Notes under the pieces: model-generated | Database searches by the model: none | The model's input: the letters and a program-made list of their open reading frames with translations, nothing else | Told to the model about the DNA's origin: nothing | Position numbers and translations under genes: made by a program | Shown here: positions 18,100 through 26,619 of the stretch, one piece after another | Position numbering within the stretch: position 1 is the first letter of the stretch | How the letters are laid out: the number at the start of each line of letters is the position of its first letter | Assembly: GCF_003813905.1 (NCBI RefSeq) | Contig: NZ_RPFJ01000002.1 | Coordinates: 310,001 to 374,000, forward strand | Source of the DNA: Aureibaculum marinum | GTDB lineage: Bacteria > Bacteroidota > Bacteroidia > Flavobacteriales > Flavobacteriaceae | Direction: 5' to 3' | DNA length: 64,000 nt

Positions 18100-18648
18100 G
18101 TGAATTATTTATACCTTAAATCACTTCATATCATTTTTGTGACCACATGGTTTGCCGGTCTTTTTTACATGATTAGATTATTTATTTATTATAAAGAAGC
18201 AGAAAATAAGCCTGAATTAGAAAAAGATATATTACAAAAACAATATCATTTAATGCTAAAAAGACTTTGGTATATCATCACATGGCCATCTGCAATACTT
18301 ACCTTTATTTTTGCCGCTTTACTTCTTCACACTCAACCAATATGGCTATCTACCAATTGGATGTGGATAAAATTAGGTTTTGTTCTATTATTATATTTAT
18401 ATCATTTTTCGTGTCAACACATGGTGAATCAAATAGAAAAAGGAACCTTAAAATATTCTGCTCTTAGTTTACGAATTTGGAATGAAGTTGCCACTATCCT
18501 ACTCTTTGCCATTGTTTTTTTAGTAGTTCTAAAAAACTCTTTAGGCTGGATTTTTGGCACCTTAGGAATTGTTGGAATTTCTATTCTATTAATGCTTGGC
18601 ATTAAATTATACAAACGTATCCGTGATAAGAGAAGCTGGGATAAATAA
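18100..18648 (+). CDS. hemJ: HemJ-type protoporphyrinogen IX oxidase
   Basis: HemJ is a membrane haem enzyme that oxidises protoporphyrinogen IX to protoporphyrin IX in bacteria that lack HemG and HemY. The 182-residue protein has four to five membrane segments, the conserved His10 in LKSLHIIFVTTWFAGLFY, and RLFIYYKEAE. The only plausible start is a GTG, since the frame has a stop just upstream and no ATG precedes the conserved first helix. Its position next to hemH, the enzyme for the following step, supports the assignment over other CopD-like proteins. Confidence 0.88.
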   Translation: MNYLYLKSLHIIFVTTWFAGLFYMIRLFIYYKEAENKPELEKDILQKQYHLMLKRLWYIITWPSAILTFIFAALLLHTQPIWLSTNWMWIKLGFVLLLYLYHFSCQHMVNQIEKGTLKYSALSLRIWNEVATILLFAIVFLVVLKNSLGWIFGTLGIVGISILLMLGIKLYKRIRDKRSWDK

Positions 18649-18667
18649 TTTAAGTTAGTTACAAAAA

Positions 18668-19288
18668 CTAATCCTGCTTTAAACTGCCTTCAAAAGGAAT
18701 TCTATTTAAAATACTTCGCCCTAAGGTAACTTCATCTGCATATTCTAATTCATTTCCAACAGAAATTCCTCGGGCTATTGTAGAAACATTAATATCTAGA
18801 TTTTCAAGCTGCTTGTAAATATAAAAATTAGTAGTGTCACCTTCCATAGTAGGACTTAATGCAAAAATAATTTCCTTTACGTTACCTTCTCTTACCTTTT
18901 TTACCAAACTATCAATAGTTAAATTTTGAGGACCTACACCTTCTATAGGTGATATTTTTCCACCCAAAACGTGATACATTCCTCTAAATTGACCAGTACT
19001 TTCAATAGCCATCACATCTCTAATGTCTTCTACCACACAAATTACTTCTTCATTTCTATTTTTATTGGCACAAATTTCACAAAGATCAACATCAGAAATA
19101 TTATGGCAGTTTTTACACAATTTAACATTCTCTTTTAAACGTTGTAAAGCTTCAGTCAAATAAGTAGTACGCTCTTTAGGTTGTTTTAACAAATACAAAA
19201 CCAAACGCAAAGCTGTCCGCTTGCCTATACCAGGCAATTGAGACACTTCATTTACCGCATTTTCTAATAATTTCGAAGAAAAATTCAT
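18668..19288 (-). CDS. recR: Recombination protein RecR
   Basis: RecR works with RecO (and RecF) to load RecA on gapped DNA. The 206-residue protein has the N-terminal helix-hairpin-helix [12 protein letters not shown], a four-cysteine zinc finger (CKNCHN and CEIC) and the Toprim domain starting with [15 protein letters not shown], with the conserved YHVLGG turn. It is convergent with hemJ, with only 19 bases between the stop codons. Confidence 0.96.
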   Translation of the reverse strand: MNFSSKLLENAVNEVSQLPGIGKRTALRLVLYLLKQPKERTTYLTEALQRLKENVKLCKNCHNISDVDLCEICANKNRNEEVICVVEDIRDVMAIESTGQFRGMYHVLGGKISPIEGVGPQNLTIDSLVKKVREGNVKEIIFALSPTMEGDTTNFYIYKQLENLDINVSTIARGISVGNELEYADEVTLGRSILNRIPFEGSLKQD

Positions 19289-19409
19289 TGTGTAAAATTA
19301 AGGAAATTTTGAACATTTAAAATTTAAAATTGAAGATTTTAATTGAAATCAAATTATGATTTTCTTTAACCTGAATTTTGAAATATTCACAAATTTCAAT
19401 TTCACAAAT

Positions 19410-19444
19410 TTTGACAACATAAAAACATAAAATTCTTATATTCG
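19410..19444 (+). promoter_or_regulatory. Promoter of the symporter-pdxH operon
   Basis: TTTG (19410-19413), a 23-base spacer and TATATTCG (19437-19444, one mismatch to TAnnTTTG) lie 24 bases before the symporter ATG. Confidence 0.5.
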
Positions 19445-19467
19445 TAGCTTATATTTAAAATCAATTT

Positions 19468-20946
19468 ATGCAACCTTTTCATATTCTTTTATTAATAGCT
19501 GCCTACTTTCTTGTACTAATATTAATTTCTTATTTAACAGGAAAATCAGCTACTAACGAAACTTTTTTTAAAGCAAATAACAAATCCCCATGGTACGTAG
19601 TAGCTTTTGGAATGATTGGAGCTTCCTTATCAGGAGTAACCTTTATTTCGGTTCCTGGTATGATTGGTGGTGAACAATTTGCCTATATGCAAGGTGTATT
19701 TGGTTTTTTAGTTGGCTACCTGCTCATTGCTTTTATTTTATTACCTATTTATTACAAAATGAATGTAACTTCTATTTATCAATATTTAGAGCAACGTTTT
19801 GGTAAAGTTAGTTATAAAACAGGAGCTTTTTTCTTTTTACTTTCAAGAATTACAGGAGCTTCTTTTAGATTGTTTTTGGTAGCTCTTGCCATGCAATACA
19901 TTGTGTTTGAACAAATGGGAATTCCGTTTTGGCTTACCGTAGTAATCTCGATTGTTTTGATATGGATTTATACATTTAGAGGTGGTATTAAAACAATAGT
20001 TTGGACAGACACCTTACAAACATTAACAATGTTATCTGCCGTAGGTCTAGCAATTTATTTAATTAATGATAGATTAGATTGGACCTATTTAGAATTTTTA
20101 AAAACTGATGCCTTCGCAGAAAAAGGACAAATATTTTTCTTTGACGACCCTAATAGCAGTACATACTTTTGGAAATATTTTATAGGAGGTATTTTTATTA
20201 CTATTGCAATGACTGGTTTAGATCAAGATATGATGCAGAAAAACCTCACTTGTAAAAACAATAGGGATGCTCAAAAAAATATGATTTCGATGTCTATCCT
20301 ATTAGTAATTGTTAACTTTTTCTTTCTGTCATTAGGGGCCTTACTGTTTATTTATGCAGAAAATTTAGGAATTGATATTCCTATCGTTGATGGAAGAACA
20401 AGAACCGATTTATTATTCCCTGAAATTGCCATGAATCAAGATTTAGGTACACCATTAGCAGTAGTATTTATTATTGGGTTAATAGCAGCGGCATATTCTA
20501 GTGCGGATAGTGCATTAACTTCTTTAACCACCTCTATCTCAGTTGATGTTCTAGGTATAGAAAAAAAGGCTATTGAAAAGCAAATGCCACTGCGTAAAAA
20601 AGTACATATCGGAGTATCTCTTTTGTTAATGATTGTGGTTATAATATTTAATTATCTTGACGGAAACGTGGTTAGTAACCTATTCAAATTTGCAACCTTT
20701 ACTTATGGTCCTTTATTAGGATTATTTGTTTTTGGTATCTTTACTAAATATCAGATTAAGGATAAATATGCATGGATAGTTGCCTTACTTGCAATTTCTA
20801 TAAGTTTTGCAATTACTTATTTACCAGAAAGTATTATAGGAAAATATCAATTCCATTGGGAAATTTTACCCCTAAATGGATTAATCACAATGATAGGTTT
20901 GTGGTTTATTAGAAAAAAAGACAAAGAAGAAATAGTAACTTCGTAA
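19468..20946 (+). CDS. Sodium:solute symporter (SSS family)
   Basis: This 492-residue inner-membrane protein has about 13 hydrophobic helices and SSS (SLC5) hallmarks: ASLSGVTFISVPGMI in the first unwound helix, RITGASFRLFL, the GGIKTIVWTDTLQ block and AAYSSADSALTSL near residue 345, which carries the Na2-site serines. Members carry sugars, amino acids or vitamins with Na+; the substrate cannot be read here. The pdxH start is one base past its stop, so the two are co-translated. Confidence 0.9.
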   Translation: MQPFHILLLIAAYFLVLILISYLTGKSATNETFFKANNKSPWYVVAFGMIGASLSGVTFISVPGMIGGEQFAYMQGVFGFLVGYLLIAFILLPIYYKMNVTSIYQYLEQRFGKVSYKTGAFFFLLSRITGASFRLFLVALAMQYIVFEQMGIPFWLTVVISIVLIWIYTFRGGIKTIVWTDTLQTLTMLSAVGLAIYLINDRLDWTYLEFLKTDAFAEKGQIFFFDDPNSSTYFWKYFIGGIFITIAMTGLDQDMMQKNLTCKNNRDAQKNMISMSILLVIVNFFFLSLGALLFIYAENLGIDIPIVDGRTRTDLLFPEIAMNQDLGTPLAVVFIIGLIAAAYSSADSALTSLTTSISVDVLGIEKKAIEKQMPLRKKVHIGVSLLLMIVVIIFNYLDGNVVSNLFKFATFTYGPLLGLFVFGIFTKYQIKDKYAWIVALLAISISFAITYLPESIIGKYQFHWEILPLNGLITMIGLWFIRKKDKEEIVTS

Positions 20947-20947
20947 T

Positions 20948-21595
20948 ATGGAAAAAGACTTAAGTAATTACAGAAAAACCTATCAAAAAGATGCTTTACT
21001 GGAAGAAAATACTCCAGAAAACCCTATCGAATTATTTAGAGATTGGTTTCTTATTGCAGATAATGATAACAACGTACTTGAAGCTAATGCTATGAATGTT
21101 GCTACCTTAGGTTTAGATGGATATCCTAAAAACAGAGTTGTTCTACTCAAAAAATTTACTTGGGAAGGATTTATTTTTTATACCAATTATAATTCTGAAA
21201 AAGGAAAAGCTATTTTAGCAAATCCTAAAATATGTTTGTCCTTTTTTTGGCCTTCTTTAGAACGACAAATTATTATTAAAGGAGATGCAGAAAAATTAGC
21301 AAAAAATTTATCAGATGGCTATTTTGAATCAAGACCAGATGGAAGTAAATTAGGAGCTTGGGCGTCTAATCAAAGTGAAGTAGTACCTTCAAGAGAATTA
21401 CTAGACAAACAATTACAAGAGTATGAAAATAAATTTAAAGGTAAAGAAATTCCTCGTCCCAACTATTGGGGTGGTTTTATAACAAAACCTAAAAGCATCG
21501 AATTTTGGCAAGGTAGGCCCAACCGCATGCACGATAGAATTAGATATACATTAGACAATGATTACAATTGGATAAAAGAGCGTTTAGCACCTTAA
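20948..21595 (+). CDS. pdxH: Pyridoxamine 5'-phosphate oxidase
   Basis: PdxH oxidises pyridoxine or pyridoxamine 5'-phosphate to PLP using FMN and O2. The 215-residue length is typical. FMN-binding blocks are present: NRVVLLKKF, GFIFYTNYNSEKGKA, the RQIIIKGDAEK segment and the C-terminal EFWQGRPNRMHDRI followed by ERLAP. PLP made here serves HemL, the ACC-deaminase-like enzyme and others. The one-base gap after the symporter gene suggests coupling. Confidence 0.96.
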   Translation: MEKDLSNYRKTYQKDALLEENTPENPIELFRDWFLIADNDNNVLEANAMNVATLGLDGYPKNRVVLLKKFTWEGFIFYTNYNSEKGKAILANPKICLSFFWPSLERQIIIKGDAEKLAKNLSDGYFESRPDGSKLGAWASNQSEVVPSRELLDKQLQEYENKFKGKEIPRPNYWGGFITKPKSIEFWQGRPNRMHDRIRYTLDNDYNWIKERLAP

Positions 21596-21685
21596 TTTAC
21601 TTTTATAGGTTATGTTTAAATTGTATTTTAGCTTCATGATAAAAATAGTAATATAATATTAAAACCGTATAAAGCGGAGCATTGA

Positions 21686-22174
21686 ATGAAAACACTATAT
21701 ATAGTTCGCCACGCAAAATCATCATGGACATATCCTTCTATCAAAGATATTGACCGCCCTTTAAAAGAAAGAGGTATTAACGATGCTTATTTAATATCTG
21801 AAGTATTGCTAAAAAAAATAAAATGTCCTGACGTGTTTTTATCTAGTTGTGCCAATAGAGCCTTACATACCGGTATGATTTTTAGTTACACTTTTAATTA
21901 CCCTCTATCAAATCTAAAAATAAGTAAATCGTTATATAGTTTTAGCGATGGTTACCTTATAAAGACAGTTAAAGCATTAGATGATGGATTTAAATCAGCT
22001 ATAGTTTTTAGTCATGATCATGGCATTAATACCTTCGTTAATAAATTTGGAAGCGAACCTATAAGTCATGTACCTACTTGTGGAGTAATTGGTATTAAAT
22101 TTGACACAAAACATTGGAAAAATATAAAAAAAGGAAAAACCTTTTTACAAGAATTCCCTAAACATTACAAATAA
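21686..22174 (+). CDS. SixA-like histidine phosphatase
   Basis: The 162-residue protein begins with the phosphohistidine loop RHAKSSW (8-14; catalytic His9) and has DRPLKERGINDA, the SCANRALHTG segment and the second catalytic histidine in VFSHDHGIN. This matches SixA, which removes phosphate from histidine-phosphotransfer proteins in E. coli. The stop is one base before the next ATG, a Ppx/GppA-type gene, and the pair recurs in related bacteria as far as I recall. Confidence 0.9.
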   Translation: MKTLYIVRHAKSSWTYPSIKDIDRPLKERGINDAYLISEVLLKKIKCPDVFLSSCANRALHTGMIFSYTFNYPLSNLKISKSLYSFSDGYLIKTVKALDDGFKSAIVFSHDHGINTFVNKFGSEPISHVPTCGVIGIKFDTKHWKNIKKGKTFLQEFPKHYK

Positions 22175-22175
22175 A

Positions 22176-23075
22176 ATGGGCTTAGAAATAAAAAAATATG
22201 CTGCAATAGATATTGGTTCAAATGCCGTTCGTCTATTAGTAGCAAATGTTATTACTAAAAACAATAATACTACTCAATATCGAAAATCTGCTTTAGTACG
22301 TGTGCCTGTTAGATTAGGTGCAGATTCATTTACTACGGGTATTATTTCAGAAAATAGTATAAACCGGATGATTAATACCATGAAAGCCTTTAAATTACTA
22401 ATGGATGTTCATGGTGTAGAAAAATATAAAGCATGTGCTACTTCCGCAATTAGAGAAGCTACAAATGGGAAAGAAGTTGTAAAAAAAATATTAGAAGAAA
22501 CAGGCGTTAAAATTGATATTATTGATGGTGAAAGTGAAGCTGCCATTATATCCTCTACAGATTTAAATGAATTAATTTTAGGAAAAAAATCCTATCTATA
22601 TGTTGATGTTGGTGGTGGAAGCACCGAATTTACATTATTTAGTAAAGGTAAAATTATAGCTTCAAAATCTACAAAAATGGGTACCGTTCGTAAAATTGAT
22701 AAAGAAACTCATAAGCAGATAAATAAAGAAGTTAAAAAATGGATTAAAGAAAAAAGTAAAGGCATCTCAAAAATATCTATTATTGGATCTGGAGGTAACA
22801 TCAACAAAATTTTTAAAATGTCAATGAGACGTGAAGGGAAACCTCTTTCTTATATTTATATGAAAGCTCAATTCAAGTTTTTGAAAGAAATGTCTTATGA
22901 AGACAGAATAACTGAATTAGGCTTAAATCCTGATCGTGCCGATGTAATTATTCCTGCAAGTAAAATATACTTAAATGCCATGAAATGGAGTGGAGCCAAA
23001 AATATTTTTGTTCCAAAAATTGGCTTAGCTGATGGTATTATTAAGGCATTACATTTAGGAAAATTAGAGGAATAA
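22176..23075 (+). CDS. Ppx/GppA-family exopolyphosphatase
   Basis: The 299-residue protein has the ASKHA ATPase fold of Ppx/GppA: the phosphate-1 loop AAIDIGSNAVRLLV (9-22), the conserved EATNGKEVVK region, the phosphate-2 loop YVDVGGGSTEFTLF (about 141-154) and GSGGNINKI. It lacks the C-terminal HD-like domain of E. coli Ppx, so it belongs to the short form, which hydrolyses polyphosphate or (p)ppGpp. It probably shares an operon with the SixA-like gene. Confidence 0.9.
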   Translation: MGLEIKKYAAIDIGSNAVRLLVANVITKNNNTTQYRKSALVRVPVRLGADSFTTGIISENSINRMINTMKAFKLLMDVHGVEKYKACATSAIREATNGKEVVKKILEETGVKIDIIDGESEAAIISSTDLNELILGKKSYLYVDVGGGSTEFTLFSKGKIIASKSTKMGTVRKIDKETHKQINKEVKKWIKEKSKGISKISIIGSGGNINKIFKMSMRREGKPLSYIYMKAQFKFLKEMSYEDRITELGLNPDRADVIIPASKIYLNAMKWSGAKNIFVPKIGLADGIIKALHLGKLEE

Positions 23076-23122
23076 CACACATTATAAAAAACAAAAACGG
23101 TAATTAATTAAAATCATACTTT

Positions 23123-23908
23123 TTAAAAAAAACTTTTCCATAAAATTCTAAGTCCAACTAGAGCAATTAATACAGCCGTCATTCTTTTAACTGTGTATGG
23201 CGAAAGTTTTGTCGTACTTAACCGTGATCCTATTTGACCTCCTATAAGTACCGTTATCATTAAAAGTAAAGTCAGTGTAATATTAAAAGAATAACTTAAA
23301 CTATTATAATTGGTTTGGTATTGCCCAAACAATCCAGCCATTGAATTTACTAATATAAAAAAGCCAGAAGTAGCTGCTATTTTTTTAGAGCTATCCCAAC
23401 GGGTTAGATGAAGTAATGGAGCTAAAAAAATGCCCCCACCAATACCAACTATTCCTGAAATAAAACCAATGCCTCCACCAAAAAAACTATTTTTTAGAAT
23501 AGAATGTTGTTTTATATTTTTAGTTTCGTTCACTATATACTTAGCATTCCACATTAAAAATGCAGCCACTATTAACGTAATTCCTAATAGAATAAAAAAT
23601 AAAGCTTGACTAATCTTCAAATATCCGCCCCAAAAGGCCATTGGTACACTAACTAATGCAAGTGGAATACTTTTTTTCCAATCAAAATATCCCTTTTTAA
23701 AATAGATAAAAGTACCCCCACTTACCACAACTATATTACATAATAAAGCAATGCCCCTTATTTGAACAAAACTTAAGCTTGTTAAAGCTAAAATTGCCAA
23801 ATAGCTAGATCCACCTCCAAACCCTACAGAAGCATAAAGTACAGAAACTATAAAAAAAAGTATAATAATTTCCCAATATTGCAATAAAACTTGTAAAAAA
23901 TCTATCAT
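23123..23908 (-). CDS. TauE/SafE-family sulfite/organosulfur exporter
   Basis: The 261-residue membrane protein has about eight helices in two similar halves, each with a glycine-rich TauE/SafE signature: YASVGFGGGSSYLAIL near residue 26 and GFISGIVGIGGGIFLAPLLH near 149. The family moves small sulfur anions or taurine-derived compounds across the inner membrane; no sulfonate genes are nearby, so the substrate is unknown. The gene stands alone, convergent with the phosphatase gene and divergent from the DUF4212 gene. Confidence 0.9.
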   Translation of the reverse strand: MIDFLQVLLQYWEIIILFFIVSVLYASVGFGGGSSYLAILALTSLSFVQIRGIALLCNIVVVSGGTFIYFKKGYFDWKKSIPLALVSVPMAFWGGYLKISQALFFILLGITLIVAAFLMWNAKYIVNETKNIKQHSILKNSFFGGGIGFISGIVGIGGGIFLAPLLHLTRWDSSKKIAATSGFFILVNSMAGLFGQYQTNYNSLSYSFNITLTLLLMITVLIGGQIGSRLSTTKLSPYTVKRMTAVLIALVGLRILWKSFF

Positions 23909-23970
23909 AAATACAATTAATTACACAAATTAAAGATTATATTTTTATATTGCTACATATTTTACAAATT

Positions 23971-24225
23971 ATGGCTTTAGAAAAACACAAAAAATATTGG
24001 CGAGAAAATTTAAAATACCTTGCCATCCTACTATCAATTTGGTTTTTAGTTTCCTACGTTTTTGGAATTTTATTAGTTACTGAATTAAACACTATCAGGC
24101 TTGGAGGATTTAAACTTGGGTTTTGGTTTGCTCAACAAGGTTCTATTTTCGTGTTTGTTATACTGATTTTCGTTTATGTACGCCTAATGAATAAACTAGA
24201 CAAAAAGTATGGTTACGATACTTAA
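23971..24225 (+). CDS. DUF4212 small subunit of sodium/solute symporter
   Basis: The ATG at 23971 gives an 84-residue protein with two membrane helices and the DUF4212 pattern KHKKYWRENLKYLAILLSIW, followed by LGGFKLGFWFAQQGSIFVF. DUF4212 proteins are the small partners of the ActP-like symporters, and the large subunit gene starts 57 bases downstream. An in-frame TTG at 23950 adds seven residues but does not improve the match. Confidence 0.9.
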   Translation: MALEKHKKYWRENLKYLAILLSIWFLVSYVFGILLVTELNTIRLGGFKLGFWFAQQGSIFVFVILIFVYVRLMNKLDKKYGYDT

Positions 24226-24282
24226 AGTATACTTACAAAATTAATCCTACCTATAAACCAATTATCAACTAAACTCAAACTA

Positions 24283-25971
24283 ATGACAGTACAAAATTGG
24301 ACCTTACTTATAGTTATTTCCACTTTTGGATTATATATAGCAATAGCAATTTGGGCTAGAGCAGGTTCTACTAAAGAATTTTATGTCGCTGGTGGAGGCG
24401 TTTCTCCTCTAGCAAATGGACTAGCAACCGCAGCTGATTGGATGTCTGCAGCATCTTTTTTAGGTATGGCCGGTCTTATTTCTTTCAACGGATACGATGG
24501 CTCTGTTTACTTAATGGGATGGACTGGTGGTTACGTTTTACTAGCTTTACTTTTAGCTCCCTACCTAAGAAAATTTGGAAAATTCACCGTTCCTGATTTT
24601 ATTGGAGATCGATATTATTCTAATATAGCTCGTACAGTAGCCGTTTTTTGTGCATTGCTTGTCTCATTTACTTATGTTGCAGGACAAATGCGTGGTGTTG
24701 GATTAGTATTTTCAAGGTTTTTAGAAGTTCCTATTAATACAGGTGTTATTATTGGAATGATTATCGTACTGTTCTATGCTGTACTTGGAGGTATGAAAGG
24801 TATAACATATACTCAAGTAGCTCAATATTGTGTATTGATTTTTGCTTTTATGGTACCCGCCATTTTCATCTCTTTTTTAATGACCGGGAACCCTATTCCT
24901 CAAATAGGTATGGGAGGAAAAGTAATTGGAGAAGGTGTATATTTGTTAGATAAATTAGATGGACTCTCAAGTGAATTAGGCTTCTCTATATACACAAACG
25001 GATCCAAATCAACGATAGATATATTTTTTATTACTGCAGCTTTAATGGTAGGTACTGCAGGATTACCACATGTTATTGTTCGTTTCTTTACCGTGCCTAA
25101 AGTAAAAGATGCAAGAAAATCTGCAGGATTTGCTTTGTTATTTATTGCTATTTTATATACTACAGCCCCAGCCATAGCCGTATTTGCAAGAACTAATTTA
25201 ATTGAAACAGTAAGTGAAAAAGAATATTCTTCAATGCCTGAATGGTTTTCAAAATGGGAAGCTACAGAACTGATTACTTTCGAAGACAAAAACAATGATG
25301 GTAAAATTCAATATGTAGCTGATAAAGAAATTAACGAATTAATTGTAGATCCTGACATCACAGTTCTAGCAAATCCTGAAATTGCTAAATTACCAAATTG
25401 GGTAATTGCTCTAGTGGCTGCTGGTGGTTTGGCCGCTGCTTTATCAACTGCTGCAGGATTACTTTTGGTAATTTCAACCTCTATATCACACGATCTTATT
25501 AAAAAACAAATTAAACCAGATATTTCAGACAAAGGAGAACTTATTGTTGCACGACTTTCTGCCGTAGTAGCTGTTATTATTGCGGGCTATTTTGGAATTC
25601 ATCCTCCTGATTTTGTTGCCGCTACTGTTGCTTTAGCTTTTGGTTTGGCTGCTGCTTCTTTTTTTCCTGCAATAATTCTCGGTATTTTTAATAAACGTAT
25701 GAATAAAGAAGGAGCTATCGCAGGAATGGTTGTAGGTATTTTATCGATGCTATTTTACATGATGAAATTTAAATTTAATTGGTTTGGTGGTGGAACAGAA
25801 GCAGATTGGTGGTTTGGTATTTCTCCTGAAGGATTTGGAACTGTAGCAATGTTAATAAATTTTATTATTTCATTAATAATTTCTAATTTTACTCCTGCAC
25901 CTCCAAAAGAAGTTCAAGAAATCGTTGAAAATATTAGAATTCCATCTGGAGCTGGTGAGGCAACACATTAA
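24283..25971 (+). CDS. ActP-like sodium/solute (acetate-type) symporter, large subunit
   Basis: This 562-residue protein has about 13 membrane helices and the signature of the VC_2705-type SSS subfamily that pairs with DUF4212: FYVAGGGVSPLANGLATAAD, YVAGQMRGVGLVF, GTAGLPHVIVRFFTVP and AAALSTAAGLLLVI. A long hydrophilic loop near residues 315-365 contains DKNNDGKIQY, which resembles a calcium-binding EF-hand loop but lacks the acidic residue at position 12. The nearby acs gene makes acetate or another short carboxylate the likely substrate. Confidence 0.9.
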   Translation: MTVQNWTLLIVISTFGLYIAIAIWARAGSTKEFYVAGGGVSPLANGLATAADWMSAASFLGMAGLISFNGYDGSVYLMGWTGGYVLLALLLAPYLRKFGKFTVPDFIGDRYYSNIARTVAVFCALLVSFTYVAGQMRGVGLVFSRFLEVPINTGVIIGMIIVLFYAVLGGMKGITYTQVAQYCVLIFAFMVPAIFISFLMTGNPIPQIGMGGKVIGEGVYLLDKLDGLSSELGFSIYTNGSKSTIDIFFITAALMVGTAGLPHVIVRFFTVPKVKDARKSAGFALLFIAILYTTAPAIAVFARTNLIETVSEKEYSSMPEWFSKWEATELITFEDKNNDGKIQYVADKEINELIVDPDITVLANPEIAKLPNWVIALVAAGGLAAALSTAAGLLLVISTSISHDLIKKQIKPDISDKGELIVARLSAVVAVIIAGYFGIHPPDFVAATVALAFGLAAASFFPAIILGIFNKRMNKEGAIAGMVVGILSMLFYMMKFKFNWFGGGTEADWWFGISPEGFGTVAMLINFIISLIISNFTPAPPKEVQEIVENIRIPSGAGEATH

Positions 25972-26075
25972 AATCTTCGACAGATAACAGATGTTTCCCT
26001 ATTGCCTTAACTAAAACAATATAAAATCAACTAATAAAGCTAATTAATATCAAAAAACAACTATTGTATTAACAT

Positions 26076-26606
26076 ATGAAAACGAGAATTAAAACGGCAC
26101 TAACAGCCATTTTTATAGCCGCTTTTACTAGTGTTTCAGCTCAAGAAAATGAACCAATTACAGACTCTATTGTAATTGAAAAAGGCAAATTAGCAGATGG
26201 AATAACATTAAAAGAAATTCGCTTACAAAAATCAAAATCTGAAAAAAGCATAAAATTAGACAGTACCATTTTAACGAAATCACCACTCTTTGAAGAGTGT
26301 AAATCAATATCGGATGTTTCAGAGCAAAAAGACTGTTTTTCTATAAGTATTACTAAATTGGTTAATCGAAAATTTAACACCTCAGCGTTAAAAGGATTGC
26401 CTAGCGGTAGACATAAAATCTATTGTTTTTTCAACATTTCAAAAAATGGCAACATTGAAAATTTAGAAGCTTATTCTAAATACAAAAAACTAGAAATAGC
26501 AGCCGTAAATGTTTTTGAGAATATACCGAAAATAGAACCGGGAGAAATAGACAATGAACCTGTCATAGTTAGATATTTCTTACCCATAACCCTTTTAAAA
26601 AATTAA
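26076..26606 (+). CDS. Secreted protein with TonB C-terminal-like domain
   Basis: The 176-residue protein has a signal peptide ending at SVSAQ (residue 23) and a domain from about residue 75 that follows the plan of small flavobacterial TonB C-terminal domains: SPLFEECKSISDVSEQKDCF, then KLVNRKFNTSAL, FNISKNGNIENLEAY and VNVFENIPKIEPGE. There is no membrane anchor of the type found in true TonB, so it is probably a free periplasmic protein. It lies between the symporter and acs genes, 13 bases before acs. The function is unknown. Confidence 0.65.
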   Translation: MKTRIKTALTAIFIAAFTSVSAQENEPITDSIVIEKGKLADGITLKEIRLQKSKSEKSIKLDSTILTKSPLFEECKSISDVSEQKDCFSISITKLVNRKFNTSALKGLPSGRHKIYCFFNISKNGNIENLEAYSKYKKLEIAAVNVFENIPKIEPGEIDNEPVIVRYFLPITLLKN

Positions 26607-26619
26607 TAAACTTTAAACA

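Noticed and set aside
24900-25295. 131-codon open frame antisense to the symporter gene
   Set aside because: It mirrors a well-conserved transporter in a codon-biased region, has no recognisable domain and no promoter.
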